13,931 nt of DNA from positions 1 to 13,931 of the forward strand of contig JAKCDN010000029.1 of NCBI GenBank assembly GCA_021841795.1, in the 5' to 3' direction. The position numbers and the translations under genes were made by a program. Origin of the DNA: Acidobacteriota bacterium. GTDB taxonomy: Bacteria; Acidobacteriota; Terriglobia; Terriglobales; Acidobacteriaceae. Shown here piece after piece: positions 1 to 11,532 of the stretch; within the stretch, counting starts at the first letter, position 1; each line of letters starts with the position of its first letter. The notes under the pieces are model-generated. The model saw only the letters and a program-made list of their open reading frames with translations. It searched no databases and was not told the DNA's origin.

Positions 1-3366
<3,366 letters not shown>

Positions 3367-3420
3367 CGAACTCCACCTGTGCTGTCGTTTGATTGCCGCG
3401 AACCCCGGCGTCCCTCGCGC

Positions 3421-4224
3421 TTACGGCTGCGGCTTCACCGTTGCGCGCGTCGCGCCCGTGGTGATCCCGCCGTCCACGAGCAGCGTCTGCCCGGTCACGT
3501 ACCGGCTCGCCTCCGAGGCCAGAAACACCACCGCTCCATCCAGATCGTGCGGCTCGCCCGGCCGTTTCACCGGAATCCGTTCGATCAGGTACTCCACCCA
3601 CTCCCGGTCCTCGTACAGCATCTTGTTCTGCTCCGTCTGGAACCAGCCCGGCGCCAGGCAGTTCACCGTCACCCCGAACTTCCCCCAGTCGTCGGCCAGG
3701 CTCATCGTCAACTGCCGCACTCCGCCCCGGCTGGCCCCATACGGCGCCAGGCCCGCATAGCCGCATACGCTCGTCACCGATCCGATATTCACAATCCGAC
3801 CGTATCCCTGCGCGATCATCCCCCGCGCCACCGCCTGCGCCACAAAAAACGATCCCCGCAGGTTGGTCTCGACAATCTGGTTCCAGTTCTCCCAGGTCAC
3901 GTCCAGCGCCGGCTTGCGTATGTTACATCCCGCGTTGTTCACAAGAATGTGGATCTGTCCGAATGCCGCCTCGGCATCCGCCGCCATCCGGCGGATGCTT
4001 GCCTCGTCCCGTACATCCAGATCCAGTTGAATCGTGCGCCGTCCCAGCGCCTCCATCTCCGCGGCAAACTCCGCCAGCGTCTCCCGCTTGCGGCTCGTCA
4101 GCACCAGGTCGGCCCCGGCCTTCGCCAGCGCCCGCGCAAAGTATTGCCCCAGACCGCGGCTCGTGCCCGTCACAATAGCCACCTGCCCGGTCAGGTCGAA
4201 CAGCTTCTCGCTCGTCGGTTTCAT
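3421..4224 (-). CDS. SDR-family oxidoreductase (gluconate/deoxygluconate dehydrogenase-like) with Arg in place of catalytic Lys
   Basis: A 267-aa classical short-chain dehydrogenase, the usual length for the family. Cofactor motif TGTSRGLG (19-26), structural NNAG (96-99), Asn121, catalytic Ser149 and Tyr162, and a C-terminal YVTGQTLLVDGG signature are all visible. The expected YxxxK is Y-G-A-S-R, so position 166 is Arg instead of the Lys that lowers the tyrosine pKa. ATG at 4224 is chosen because it overlaps the TGA of the upstream dehydrogenase (ATGA), implying translational coupling; extending the frame to 4389 would run inside that gene. The sequence resembles the gluconate 5-dehydrogenase/KduD branch, so an NAD(P)-dependent oxidation or reduction of a sugar acid or sugar in the cytoplasm is likely. 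It sits between a zinc dehydrogenase and a GH106 rhamnosidase, suggesting a role on the released sugar. Substrate not determinable. Confidence 0.9.
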   Translation of the reverse strand: MKPTSEKLFDLTGQVAIVTGTSRGLGQYFARALAKAGADLVLTSRKRETLAEFAAEMEALGRRTIQLDLDVRDEASIRRMAADAEAAFGQIHILVNNAGCNIRKPALDVTWENWNQIVETNLRGSFFVAQAVARGMIAQGYGRIVNIGSVTSVCGYAGLAPYGASRGGVRQLTMSLADDWGKFGVTVNCLAPGWFQTEQNKMLYEDREWVEYLIERIPVKRPGEPHDLDGAVVFLASEASRYVTGQTLLVDGGITTGATRATVKPQP

Positions 4225-5252
4225 GGCCTCAGAATCACTTTCATCAGGTTCGGCTCGCGCGCGTGCAGTCGCGCAAACCAGTTCGGACCGTCTTCCAGCG
4301 GCGCCACGGCCGTGATCAGCGGCCCCACCCGCATCGCGCCCTCCGCGATCAGCTCCATCGCCTGCGGATACTCCCCCGCCGACGCGCACGAGCCCTGCAG
4401 ACGCAATTGCCGCGTCACCACCTTCTGCAGCGGCAGCGTCACCTCCGGCTGAATGTTGCCGATCAGCGTCACCGTTCCGCCCTTCCGCGTGCAGTCGATG
4501 GCCGCGTTCACCGTCTCGTTGCGGCCCACCGCCTCCAGCGCCACATCCACGCCCTGGCCGCCCGTGCGCTCCAGCACCTGCGCCGTCAGCTCCGCTCCGG
4601 CCGCGTGCAGCGCCTCGCCCGCGCCGATCTCCCGCGCCAGTTCCAGCCGCGATGCGTCAATGTCGGCAATCAGCACCCGCGCGCAGCCCAGCGCCCGCGC
4701 CGCCTGCAGCGTCAGAAGCCCGATCATGCCCGCGCCGATCACCAGCGCGGTCTCGCCCCCGCGCAGCGCCGAAACCCTCACCCCGTGCAGTGCCACTGAG
4801 GCCGCCTCCAGCATCGCCGCCTCGGCAAACGACAGCTTTTCCGGCAGATGATACAGAATCCGCTGCGGCACCGCCACGTACTCCGCAAATGCTCCGTGCC
4901 GCCGATAATCGCCGCACGATACCCCCACCACCTGCCGGTTCTCGCACAGGTTCACCTCGCCCCGCCGGCAGTACGCGCACGCGCCGCAGTACACCGTGGA
5001 GTCGAAGGTCACCCGATCCCCCACCGCGTAGCCCTCCACGCCCGCGCCCACCGCCGCCACCGTTCCCGCAGCCTCGTGGCCCATCACAATCGGCGGTATG
5101 CGGCGTCCCGACGAGCCGTCGTATCCATGCACGTCGCTGCCGCAGATCCCGCAGGCCTCGACGCGCACCAGCACCTCGCCCGCACCCGCCTCCGGCGCGG
5201 CCAGGTCGGCGATCTCAAGATGGTTGTAAGCAGAAAGCAGCAGTGATTTCAT
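4221..5252 (-). CDS. Zinc-dependent medium-chain alcohol/polyol dehydrogenase (L-iditol/galactitol-1-P dehydrogenase-like)
   Basis: A 343-aa MDR-superfamily protein of normal length. Catalytic zinc ligands are Cys37 (GICGSD), His59-Glu60 (GHE) and probably Glu149. The structural zinc set is complete: Cys89, Cys92, Cys95 and Cys103. The Rossmann glycine motif is G173-A-G175-M-I-G178, followed by an acidic IADID typical of NAD-preferring enzymes. The C-terminal WFARL/MKVIL pattern is that of sorbitol, L-iditol and galactitol-1-phosphate dehydrogenase relatives. It should oxidise a secondary hydroxyl of a sugar alcohol or sugar derivative to a ketone in the cytoplasm. Its TGA overlaps the ATG of the downstream SDR, so the two are almost surely co-translated and probably act in one pathway. 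The start lies 82 nt after the TIM-barrel gene; only a weak, distant GGAGA precedes it. Exact substrate unknown. Confidence 0.92.
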   Translation of the reverse strand: MKSLLLSAYNHLEIADLAAPEAGAGEVLVRVEACGICGSDVHGYDGSSGRRIPPIVMGHEAAGTVAAVGAGVEGYAVGDRVTFDSTVYCGACAYCRRGEVNLCENRQVVGVSCGDYRRHGAFAEYVAVPQRILYHLPEKLSFAEAAMLEAASVALHGVRVSALRGGETALVIGAGMIGLLTLQAARALGCARVLIADIDASRLELAREIGAGEALHAAGAELTAQVLERTGGQGVDVALEAVGRNETVNAAIDCTRKGGTVTLIGNIQPEVTLPLQKVVTRQLRLQGSCASAGEYPQAMELIAEGAMRVGPLITAVAPLEDGPNWFARLHAREPNLMKVILRP

Positions 5253-5334
5253 CTGGAAGAATCCGTCTCTCCGGTTGCCTTGCGTTGCGGCTGCGGTCCA
5301 TCCGCATCCGCGGCTGAGGGCCTTGCCATTCCGT

Positions 5335-6204
5335 CTATACGTCGCACAGGTCCACGGCCGCCCGCAGGCTCGCCAGCGGGTCGCGCACCGGAATAAACTC
5401 GTGCGCTACGTACCCCGTGAACCCCGCGTCCGCTATCGCCCGCATAACTCCGTCCCATTGTACTTCCTGGGTATCGTCCAGCTCGTGGCGCCCGGGAACT
5501 CCGCCCGTGTGGAAGTGGCCGATCCAGCGCAGATTGGCGCTGATCGTCGCGATCAGGTCCCCCTCCATGATCTGCATGTGGTAAATGTCGTACAGCAGCT
5601 TCACGTTCGGCGAGTTCACTTCCTCCATCACGCCCACGCCCCACGCCGTGTGGTCGCACATGTAATCCGGATGGTTGACCTTGCTGTTCAGCAGCTCCAT
5701 GCAGATCGTCACCCCGTGGTCCTCGGCGATCTTCTTCACCCGGTTCAGGCCCGCCACCGTGTTCCGCGCTCCCTCTTCGTCGCTCATCCCCGCGCGATTG
5801 CCTGAGAACGTGATCACGTTCGGCACCCCCGCCTTGGCCGCCAGCGGTATATTCTCCCGCAGCGCGGCCTCGATCGCCGCGTGATTCTCGGTCCGGTTCA
5901 GCGCCTCTGGAATCGTCCCGCCTCCGGCATAGCCCATGGTGCAGATCAGCCCGTAGCGCCGCGGTATCTCCCACTCCTCGACCGTCAGCAGGTCGATCCC
6001 CTTCAACCCCAGCCCCGCCCCATTGGCGCACAGATCGTTCAGGGCCATGCCCTTGTAGCACCACCGGCATGCGGACTGCCGGATGCGGTCCTTGCGCGCC
6101 GGAATTGAGGTTTGGCCGCGTGTGAATGCCGGCGCCGCCGCACATGCGCCCGCCGCCAGGCCGGACTTCAGTGCGTCCCGGCGGGTTAGCCCGCTGTGGC
6201 TCAT
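5335..6204 (-). CDS. Tat-signal sugar isomerase/epimerase-like TIM barrel (hydroxypyruvate isomerase family)
   Basis: A 289-aa protein starting with a twin-arginine signal: TRRDALK (7-13), an alanine-rich hydrophobic stretch to about residue 28, then the mature domain. The rest is an AP-endonuclease-2/xylose-isomerase-like TIM barrel close to hydroxypyruvate isomerase. Metal and catalytic candidates are Glu170 (ICMELLNSK), Asp206 (LLYDIYH), His232 (GHFHTGG) and Glu269 (AHEF), matching the two catalytic glutamates expected of the family. GGGAG lies 7 nt before the ATG at 6204. It is preceded 47 nt upstream by the secreted barrel-like protein and followed by the two dehydrogenases. The signal implies a folded, metal-loaded enzyme exported to the periplasm, unlike the cytosolic E. 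coli Hyi, so the substrate is probably a sugar or keto-sugar released outside. Family call is firm; reaction is not. Confidence 0.88.
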   Translation of the reverse strand: MSHSGLTRRDALKSGLAAGACAAAPAFTRGQTSIPARKDRIRQSACRWCYKGMALNDLCANGAGLGLKGIDLLTVEEWEIPRRYGLICTMGYAGGGTIPEALNRTENHAAIEAALRENIPLAAKAGVPNVITFSGNRAGMSDEEGARNTVAGLNRVKKIAEDHGVTICMELLNSKVNHPDYMCDHTAWGVGVMEEVNSPNVKLLYDIYHMQIMEGDLIATISANLRWIGHFHTGGVPGRHELDDTQEVQWDGVMRAIADAGFTGYVAHEFIPVRDPLASLRAAVDLCDV

Positions 6205-6251
6205 CGCAGTTCTCCCATTCTCAAGGGAAGTCTATCGGGAATCGGCGGGAT

Positions 6252-7925
6252 TTAGAAGGTGAATACCAGCCCCGCCCGAAGGCTGCGCTGGCTCTGCGCA
6301 AAGAACAGCAGCGAGCCGTCGCTCAGAATAAACGGCCTGTACCCCTGCGCCAGCAGATTGCCGATGTCCAGCAGCGCCTCCAGCCCGGCTGCGCCGTCGC
6401 GCGTAATGCGGATCGGCTGCCGAAGATGCAGGCTCAGGTAAGGCGCCGTCGCATCCTGCGCAAACGGAGTCACCGCGGTCACTACGTCGTCCGGCTCCCA
6501 TGCGTAGCTGGCGCGCCATTCGGTCCCGCTGCCGTCCAGCGTGCCTGAGAGCGAGATCGCGAAGGTCTGCGCGCGCTGTGGGTGCGCGCTCGCCGCCACC
6601 GCCTGGATCGCCGGCGCCTCCGGCAGCGCCGGCATCACCAGCGCATCGCCGTTCGCATAGTCCAGCTCCACTCCGTTGCCGTCCGGCAGCTCATGCGTCA
6701 AGCTCGCCGTCACCCCGGCCGACGCGTATCCGGGCCCCGCCACCCGCAGCAGGTTGCTCATCCGGTCCAGAAGCACCGCCGAGGAAGCCTCGCCCGGCCC
6801 CAGATCTCCCATCGCCTCCAGCACCGGATCTTCCACCCGGTCCGAGTACACGACCAGCGACATCCCCGAGCTGCCCGTCTGCCGCGACCATCCAATCTCC
6901 TGGTGCAGTCCGTGCGCGATCGTCAGCGCGCCGTCGCTCGCCGCAAACGCCGGCATCCACGCCGCGGCCTCGTCCACGCTGCCGTTCGGGTCCGCCATCA
7001 TCGTGGCCAGCCCGTAATGCACCGTCGAGTTTCCATCGTGCCAGCTCAAGGTCGCAAACGGCAGCGTCGCCGCGCTCGACCTCATCCCCGCCATCCGCGC
7101 CGCCACCACGTTCGAGCCCACGTCGGCCTCTACCGCCGCGCCGAATCGCATCGCCTCCGAGCTGCGCACTGAGGCGATCTCCAGCCCCGCGTTGGCTCCG
7201 CTCGTCACCTCCGGATCCACCGCCACCGCCGCCACAGACTCCACCGCCCCGGCATAGCCCAGATCCTGGCGAAAGCCCAGCATCGACTCCATCCCCGCGT
7301 CGCTGCCGGGCGCAAAGTCCACCCGCGCCAGCAGCTCCCGGCTGCTCGACGGCGTCTCTTCCACCGCCGACGAAATCCGCTCGCCGTTCTCGCCAAACGT
7401 CCCCGCCTGGCCCGTCGCCATAATCCGCGCCTTCAGCTTCGGCGTCCCCCGCGGCCCGTCTGCCTCCACCACCAGCGGCCCGTCTTCCAGCCAGCGCAGC
7501 AGCGGCCGGTTCGCCGCCGATCGCAGCGTCCACGCCCAGTCGTCCTTCGACGCCTTCCCCGAGCGCGGTTGCGCCGGCAGCCATTGCATCACTTCGTAAA
7601 GGGTATACAGCGTCAGATTGACGATCGTTCCCGCGCGGACGCGCACATTCTCCCGCTGCGAAGGCAGGAACGACGGTCCCATCGCCTTCAATATGTAGCG
7701 GCCCGGCGCCAGCGACGGAATCACAAACCGGCCTTCCGCATTCGTATACGCGCTGGCAACCACATTCAGACTGGGGCTTAGAATCTGCACCTCGGCGCCG
7801 ATCTGCGGCACCCCCGACGCATCCCGCACCAGTCCAGACACCGACGCGGTTCCAGCTCCACGGGCAGGAGCGGCTCCTAACGCGATCAGCATCGCGAAAC
7901 CGGCGAAATAGGCGCTGCATTTCAT
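6252..7925 (-). CDS. Secreted carboxypeptidase-regulatory-like protein with probable outer-membrane beta-barrel C-terminus
   Basis: A 557-aa protein with a signal peptide (1 to about 23), then a carboxypeptidase-regulatory-like Ig domain at about 26-107 (SGLVRDASGVP, TNAEGRFVIPSLAPGRY). A conserved-looking linker DDWAWTLRSAANRPLLR spans 128-144. The remainder is rich in alternating beta-strand patterns and ends RAGLVFTF; a terminal Phe after alternating hydrophobics is the usual BAM recognition signature of outer-membrane barrels. I see no TonB-box or plug domain, and at 557 aa it is about half the length of Oar/TonB-receptor proteins of this phylum. It may be a small outer-membrane protein for glycan binding or passage, first in the catabolic unit, 47 nt before the TIM-barrel gene. 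The ATG at 7925 gives a proper signal peptide, although its Shine-Dalgarno is weak. Function is inferred only. Confidence 0.75.
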   Translation of the reverse strand: MKCSAYFAGFAMLIALGAAPARGAGTASVSGLVRDASGVPQIGAEVQILSPSLNVVASAYTNAEGRFVIPSLAPGRYILKAMGPSFLPSQRENVRVRAGTIVNLTLYTLYEVMQWLPAQPRSGKASKDDWAWTLRSAANRPLLRWLEDGPLVVEADGPRGTPKLKARIMATGQAGTFGENGERISSAVEETPSSSRELLARVDFAPGSDAGMESMLGFRQDLGYAGAVESVAAVAVDPEVTSGANAGLEIASVRSSEAMRFGAAVEADVGSNVVAARMAGMRSSAATLPFATLSWHDGNSTVHYGLATMMADPNGSVDEAAAWMPAFAASDGALTIAHGLHQEIGWSRQTGSSGMSLVVYSDRVEDPVLEAMGDLGPGEASSAVLLDRMSNLLRVAGPGYASAGVTASLTHELPDGNGVELDYANGDALVMPALPEAPAIQAVAASAHPQRAQTFAISLSGTLDGSGTEWRASYAWEPDDVVTAVTPFAQDATAPYLSLHLRQPIRITRDGAAGLEALLDIGNLLAQGYRPFILSDGSLLFFAQSQRSLRAGLVFTF

Positions 7926-8029
7926 CTGCAGATCTGATCTCCGCCGCGTCTCTGGCTAACTTCCCTCAAAGCGGTGCCGCACAGCTCTCCGGCTTCTCCC
8001 GTCCGGTGCGTCCTGCGCGGGATTTCTTC

Positions 8030-9844
8030 CTATTCCACGACAAAAGGTGCCGATTGCGCAATCTCTTGCTTTGAAATCGCGTCATTCACCCTCACCGTGA
8101 CCTTGTATTTCCCCGGGCTCAGTCCCTCGATCGGCAGCGACTTGTCCACCGTGAGCTGGTCGCTGTGCGCCCCCAATTCCTTCGATTCCAGTTCCTTCTT
8201 CAGAATCACATTCCCCGTCGCATCCGAGATCTCGTACGTCACCGTCGCCGAATTGCTCTTGGTCGCGTCGTCGATGCCCAGATTATAGAACTGCAGCCAG
8301 AAGTTCAGCGGCTGTCCCCGCTTGAAGCTCACCGGCGTCGCCGGATTTTCCGCTACCCGCGGCCGTACAAACATGTTGCTGATAATAAAACTGCCGCTCC
8401 CGATCTGCTGCGACGACACCGTGTTCATCTCGTCGGCCAGGATCAGCGACGACGCCCCCAGCTTCTCGTCCTGATACTCCGGCACATTCAGACTCCGCCC
8501 GTAGATCCCGATATGATCCGGGTTGTTCAGATCCTTGATCGCGATATCCAGACGATACAGCCCCGGCGGCACCGGCAGCGCCTTCCAATACAGCGACTTC
8601 CGGTCCAGCGACTTCTGCAGCAGCTCCGACGGCTCCGTCACCTCCACCGTGTCCTCGAACGTCTGCACCGTCTTGTGCATGATCGTCGTCACCCGGCCCA
8701 GAATGTTCACCACGCCCTTCGACACTCCGTCCTTGGTCACAAACGTGATGTCCCGGTTGCTGATCTGCAGCGTGATCGGAATCATGTCCATCCCGTCCGT
8801 CACCTTTACATAATCGGTGCGCACGTCGAACGGAAATACCGGCCCGCCCAGCAGCTTGTGCGACGAGTTGAACTGGTCCAGGTCGCTCTCCAGATCCTTG
8901 AACTTCACCGGCGGGGGCGCAAACGCCTTCGCCGCCATCTCGATGCGGTCGAACTCCTTGCCCTGGTTGGCGTCGCCCATCGGCCCGGTGCCCAGTTGCT
9001 CCAGTCCGCCTCCCTTGAACCGGTCCGTCTTGTCCGACTTGTTCATCTCTTCCCACTGCGTCAGGCCCGCTCCCGGCACATACTTCAGAGCGTCCTTCTC
9101 GCTGCGGTCGATCGTAAAGTGATAATCCCCGCACTGGCACGTGTCCACAAACTCGAAATCCACGTTCTCGCCCAGTCCCTCGAGATACCGGTAGTGCCAT
9201 ACCTCGAACGGAAAGGTCGATGTCTGGCCGCCGCCTTCGTCCATCGGTCGCTCGTACATGCCGCCCGAAGGATGCGAGTCGATGCTGTCCGGCTTGCCCC
9301 ACGCAATGTAAATATGACCGCGGTCCGTCTTCCATCCCGGCTTGCCCGCCGCAAAATGGTCGTTCGCATATTGAATGCGCCGGTAGTGCTCGTCGCGGAA
9401 CTCGTTCTCCGGCGAATCCGGATTCGGATTCCGCCGCTGCCAGAAGTTCTCGATGAACGCTTCCCGCTCTTCGTCGTTGCTCAGGCTCATGAAAGCCTTC
9501 CGCTCGTCGTCGGAGATGATGTAGGCCACATCCTCGTCCAGCCACTTCTTGTACGGCCCCTTCAACTCCTGCCGCAGCGCCCTCTGCGCCCGGAACCGCT
9601 CCTTGTCGGAGAGCTGGCGCTTCATCGGATCAGGAGCCTGGCCCTGGCTCGGAGCCTGTGCCTGGCTCGGATCCTGCCCCGGAGCCGGAGCCTGACTCTG
9701 ATCCTGACCCGTCGTCGACTGGGACTGTTGCGCGGATGAGCTGTCCGCATCCGTGTGCTTCTTGGCGCATTGGCCGCTCGTGGGGAACAAAATCAGACCG
9801 AGTCCGAGCGATGAAATGAATAGGCGGCGGCGGTTGAACATCAT
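8030..9844 (-). CDS. GWxTD-domain secreted protein
   Basis: A 604-aa protein with a cationic signal peptide (RRRLFISSLGLGLILF, 5-20), then a Gln/Ala/Pro/Ser-rich linker at about 35-72 made of degenerate six-residue units. The GWxTD domain covers about 80-235, with KKWLDEDVAYIISDDER (99-115), FWQRRNPNPDSPENEFR (134-150) and the name-giving G170-W-K-T-D174 followed by RGHIYIAWGKPD. The C-terminal half is beta-rich with two Ig-like segments (VPPGLYRLDIAI; LSPGKYKVTVRV) ending at residue 604. GWxTD proteins are common in Acidobacteriota and have no established biochemical role; envelope location is inferred. AGGAG lies 11 nt before the first of two adjacent ATGs (9844 or 9841). A good sigma70-type promoter lies just upstream. 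A gap of 104 nt separates it from the next minus-strand gene, so it may or may not be cotranscribed with the catabolic genes. Confidence 0.9.
   Translation of the reverse strand: MMFNRRRLFISSLGLGLILFPTSGQCAKKHTDADSSSAQQSQSTTGQDQSQAPAPGQDPSQAQAPSQGQAPDPMKRQLSDKERFRAQRALRQELKGPYKKWLDEDVAYIISDDERKAFMSLSNDEEREAFIENFWQRRNPNPDSPENEFRDEHYRRIQYANDHFAAGKPGWKTDRGHIYIAWGKPDSIDSHPSGGMYERPMDEGGGQTSTFPFEVWHYRYLEGLGENVDFEFVDTCQCGDYHFTIDRSEKDALKYVPGAGLTQWEEMNKSDKTDRFKGGGLEQLGTGPMGDANQGKEFDRIEMAAKAFAPPPVKFKDLESDLDQFNSSHKLLGGPVFPFDVRTDYVKVTDGMDMIPITLQISNRDITFVTKDGVSKGVVNILGRVTTIMHKTVQTFEDTVEVTEPSELLQKSLDRKSLYWKALPVPPGLYRLDIAIKDLNNPDHIGIYGRSLNVPEYQDEKLGASSLILADEMNTVSSQQIGSGSFIISNMFVRPRVAENPATPVSFKRGQPLNFWLQFYNLGIDDATKSNSATVTYEISDATGNVILKKELESKELGAHSDQLTVDKSLPIEGLSPGKYKVTVRVNDAISKQEIAQSAPFVVE
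9633..9704. repeat. Four degenerate tandem copies of an 18-bp unit inside the GWxTD gene
   Basis: Units start at 9633, 9651, 9669 and 9687. The first two differ at only two of 18 positions; the third and fourth are more diverged. On the coding (minus) strand they encode the Gln/Ala/Pro/Ser-rich six-residue units at about residues 48-72, probably a flexible linker between signal peptide and GWxTD domain. Copy number could vary between strains by slippage without changing the frame. Confidence 0.7.
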
Positions 9845-9871
9845 TGCCTTGGATACTCCTGCGATCTCTTT

Positions 9872-9900
9872 ATTTTACGGCTCCCGGATGCGGCGGGCAA
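9872..9900 (-). promoter_or_regulatory. Sigma70-like promoter for the GWxTD gene
   Basis: Read on the minus strand, TTGCCC (9900-9895, 4/6 to TTGACA) is followed by exactly 17 nt and TAAAAT (9877-9872, 5/6 to TATAAT). This would start transcription near 9865, about 20 nt before the ATG at 9844, with AGGAG inside that short leader. Prediction from consensus only. Confidence 0.55.
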
Positions 9901-10058
9901 GGTTCCGTAGGCAGTTAGCTCACTTCCTTCGACGCGCCACGCCCCGCAACGTCATCCGCCCGGCTCTCCGCCCGCCTTTCGCCCCGCCCAGCCACCCTCC
10001 GCCGCCCGCGGGGAAACGACTAAGACAACACTCCCGGCGGCCTCGGTCAAGAAATTGC

Positions 10059-10084
10059 GGAACCATTCCTCTTCCTATCGCGTA
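10059..10084 (+). promoter_or_regulatory. Possible ECF-sigma-type promoter for the efflux adaptor gene
   Basis: GGAACC (10059-10064) is followed by 16 nt and CGTA (10081-10084), the spacing and sequence of group-IV (envelope-stress type) sigma promoters such as the GGAAC-N15/16-CGT and sigma-W classes. Transcription would begin about 30 nt before the adaptor ATG at 10121. A competing housekeeping reading, TACACT (10083-10088) as a -10, lacks a properly spaced -35. Confidence 0.4.
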
Positions 10085-10120
10085 CACTGAAGTGGAGAAA
10101 TTCATAAGTTTCCTATTGCC

Positions 10121-11494
10121 ATGAAGAAACTCCTCCTCATTGCTCTAGCTGTGCTCGTGGCCGCTGGGCTTGTGACGTTCATGGTCATCAAACAGCAGTC
10201 GGGATACACCAAGGTCTACACCGCCACTCTCGCTCGCCAGGACCTCACCTCCCTGGTCAGCGGCACCGGCCAGATCAAGCCCAAAACCTACATGAACGTA
10301 GGCGCCACCTCCTTCGGCCGCATCACCCGCTTCTACGTCAAGGAAGGCGACCACGTTCAAAAGGGACAGACCCTCGCTGCCGTCGAGAACGTGCAGCAGG
10401 AGTCCACCGTCAACGCCCAGCGCGCCACCATCGCCGCCGCCAAAACCGACATCAACTCCTACATCGCCGCCGAAAAAACCGCGCAGGCCAATGTCGAGCA
10501 CGCTCAGGCCGATCTCGAACAGAAAAAACTCGACTGGGTCCGCGCCCAGGCCCTCTACAAGGACGGCATCCTCGCCAAGCAGGACTACGACGCCAAAAAA
10601 GCCGCCTACGACCTCGACGTCGCCTCCCTCGCCCAGGCCGTCGCCAGCCTTAACCAGGCCAAGGCCCAGACCGACTCCGCCCGCGGACACCTCCTCACCG
10701 ACATTGCCAACCTTCAGGCCGATCAGGATCTCCTCGACAAGACCATCGCCACCGCCCCCTTTGACGGCATCGTTACCAACGAGCCCCTCCGCGAGGGCGA
10801 AACCGTCGTCACCGGCATCCAGAACGCCGAAGGCTCGACCCTCATGACCCTCGCCGACATGAGCGTCGTCACCGCTGAAGTCAAAGTCGACGAAACCGAC
10901 ATCGTCAGCCTCGCCGTCGGCCAGGCCGTCGATGTCACCGTGGACGCTCTCCCCAACAAGGTCTTCAAGGGCCACGTCACCCTCGTCGGCGACCAGGCCC
11001 TCCTGCGCTCCACCGGCGTGGCCACCTCCCAGTCCACCACCGGAACCGAGGAGGCCAAGGACTTCAAGGTCGTCGTCACCCTCGACAATCCCTCCAGCGA
11101 GCTGCGGCCCGGCCTCTCCTGCACCGCGCGCATCACCACCGCCCACAAATCCAACGTCCTCGCCCTGCCCATTCAGGCCCTCACCCTGTACGACCCGGCC
11201 CGCGACGCCGCCAAATCCGGCAACAGCGTCCACGCCGCCTCCAGCCAGCCTGCCAAATCCGGCCCCGTCCAGGGCGTCTTCCTCGCGGTTAATGACGCTC
11301 ACGGCCGCCTGCGCGCGCGCTTCGTTCCCGTCGCCACCGGCATCACCGGAACCACCAATATTGAGGTTCTCTCCGGTCTCAGCCCCGGACAGGAAGTCGT
11401 CACCGGCCCCTACAATATCCTGCGCAATCTCAAGGACGGCTCCCTGCTCAAACGCGATACCGAAAAAACCGTAACCATCACCAGCGGCAATTGA
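10121..11494 (+). CDS. MacA/HlyD-family periplasmic adaptor (membrane fusion protein)
   Basis: A 457-aa protein with an N-terminal signal-anchor helix (about 4-23). A split lipoyl/biotinyl-like domain follows (first half about 57-90, [18 protein letters not shown]; second half about 208-245, APFDGIVT). Between the halves lies a long coiled-coil hairpin (about 92-205) rich in Ala, Gln, Lys and Asp. A beta-barrel domain (about 248-340) and a membrane-proximal C-terminal domain (about 340-450, with [15 protein letters not shown]) complete the MacA architecture. Such adaptors bridge an inner-membrane ABC permease to a TolC-type channel to export lipids, peptides or antibiotics. The ATG is chosen because it opens a perfect anchor helix, although no good Shine-Dalgarno precedes it. 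The ATPase gene starts 38 nt after its TGA, so the pair forms an operon. The exported substrate is unknown. Confidence 0.92.
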   Translation: MKKLLLIALAVLVAAGLVTFMVIKQQSGYTKVYTATLARQDLTSLVSGTGQIKPKTYMNVGATSFGRITRFYVKEGDHVQKGQTLAAVENVQQESTVNAQRATIAAAKTDINSYIAAEKTAQANVEHAQADLEQKKLDWVRAQALYKDGILAKQDYDAKKAAYDLDVASLAQAVASLNQAKAQTDSARGHLLTDIANLQADQDLLDKTIATAPFDGIVTNEPLREGETVVTGIQNAEGSTLMTLADMSVVTAEVKVDETDIVSLAVGQAVDVTVDALPNKVFKGHVTLVGDQALLRSTGVATSQSTTGTEEAKDFKVVVTLDNPSSELRPGLSCTARITTAHKSNVLALPIQALTLYDPARDAAKSGNSVHAASSQPAKSGPVQGVFLAVNDAHGRLRARFVPVATGITGTTNIEVLSGLSPGQEVVTGPYNILRNLKDGSLLKRDTEKTVTITSGN

Positions 11495-11532
11495 CAGCCC
11501 CCGGCGTCCGGACGACGCCCACCGAGGAGACC

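Noticed and set aside
5287..5306. Small hairpin TGCGG-tccat-CCGCA between the TIM-barrel and zinc dehydrogenase genes
   Set aside because: Only a 5-bp stem in GC-rich DNA and no T-run; could arise by chance.
8165..9739. Plus-strand 524-codon frame opposite the GWxTD gene
   Set aside because: Arg/His/Leu-rich shadow of a well-supported minus-strand gene.
10055..10088. Housekeeping promoter TTGCGG ... TACACT for the adaptor gene
   Set aside because: Spacer is 22 nt, too long for sigma70; the ECF-type reading fits better.
10145..11302. Antisense 385-codon frame opposite the adaptor gene
   Set aside because: Gly/Val/Asp-rich low-complexity product, a mirror of the C-ending codons of the adaptor; no ribosome site or recognisable domain.
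11491..11532. TTG start at 11491 for the ABC ATPase, overlapping the adaptor stop
   Set aside because: Possible, but ATG at 11533 has GAGGAG just upstream and the extra 14 residues do not look like part of the domain.
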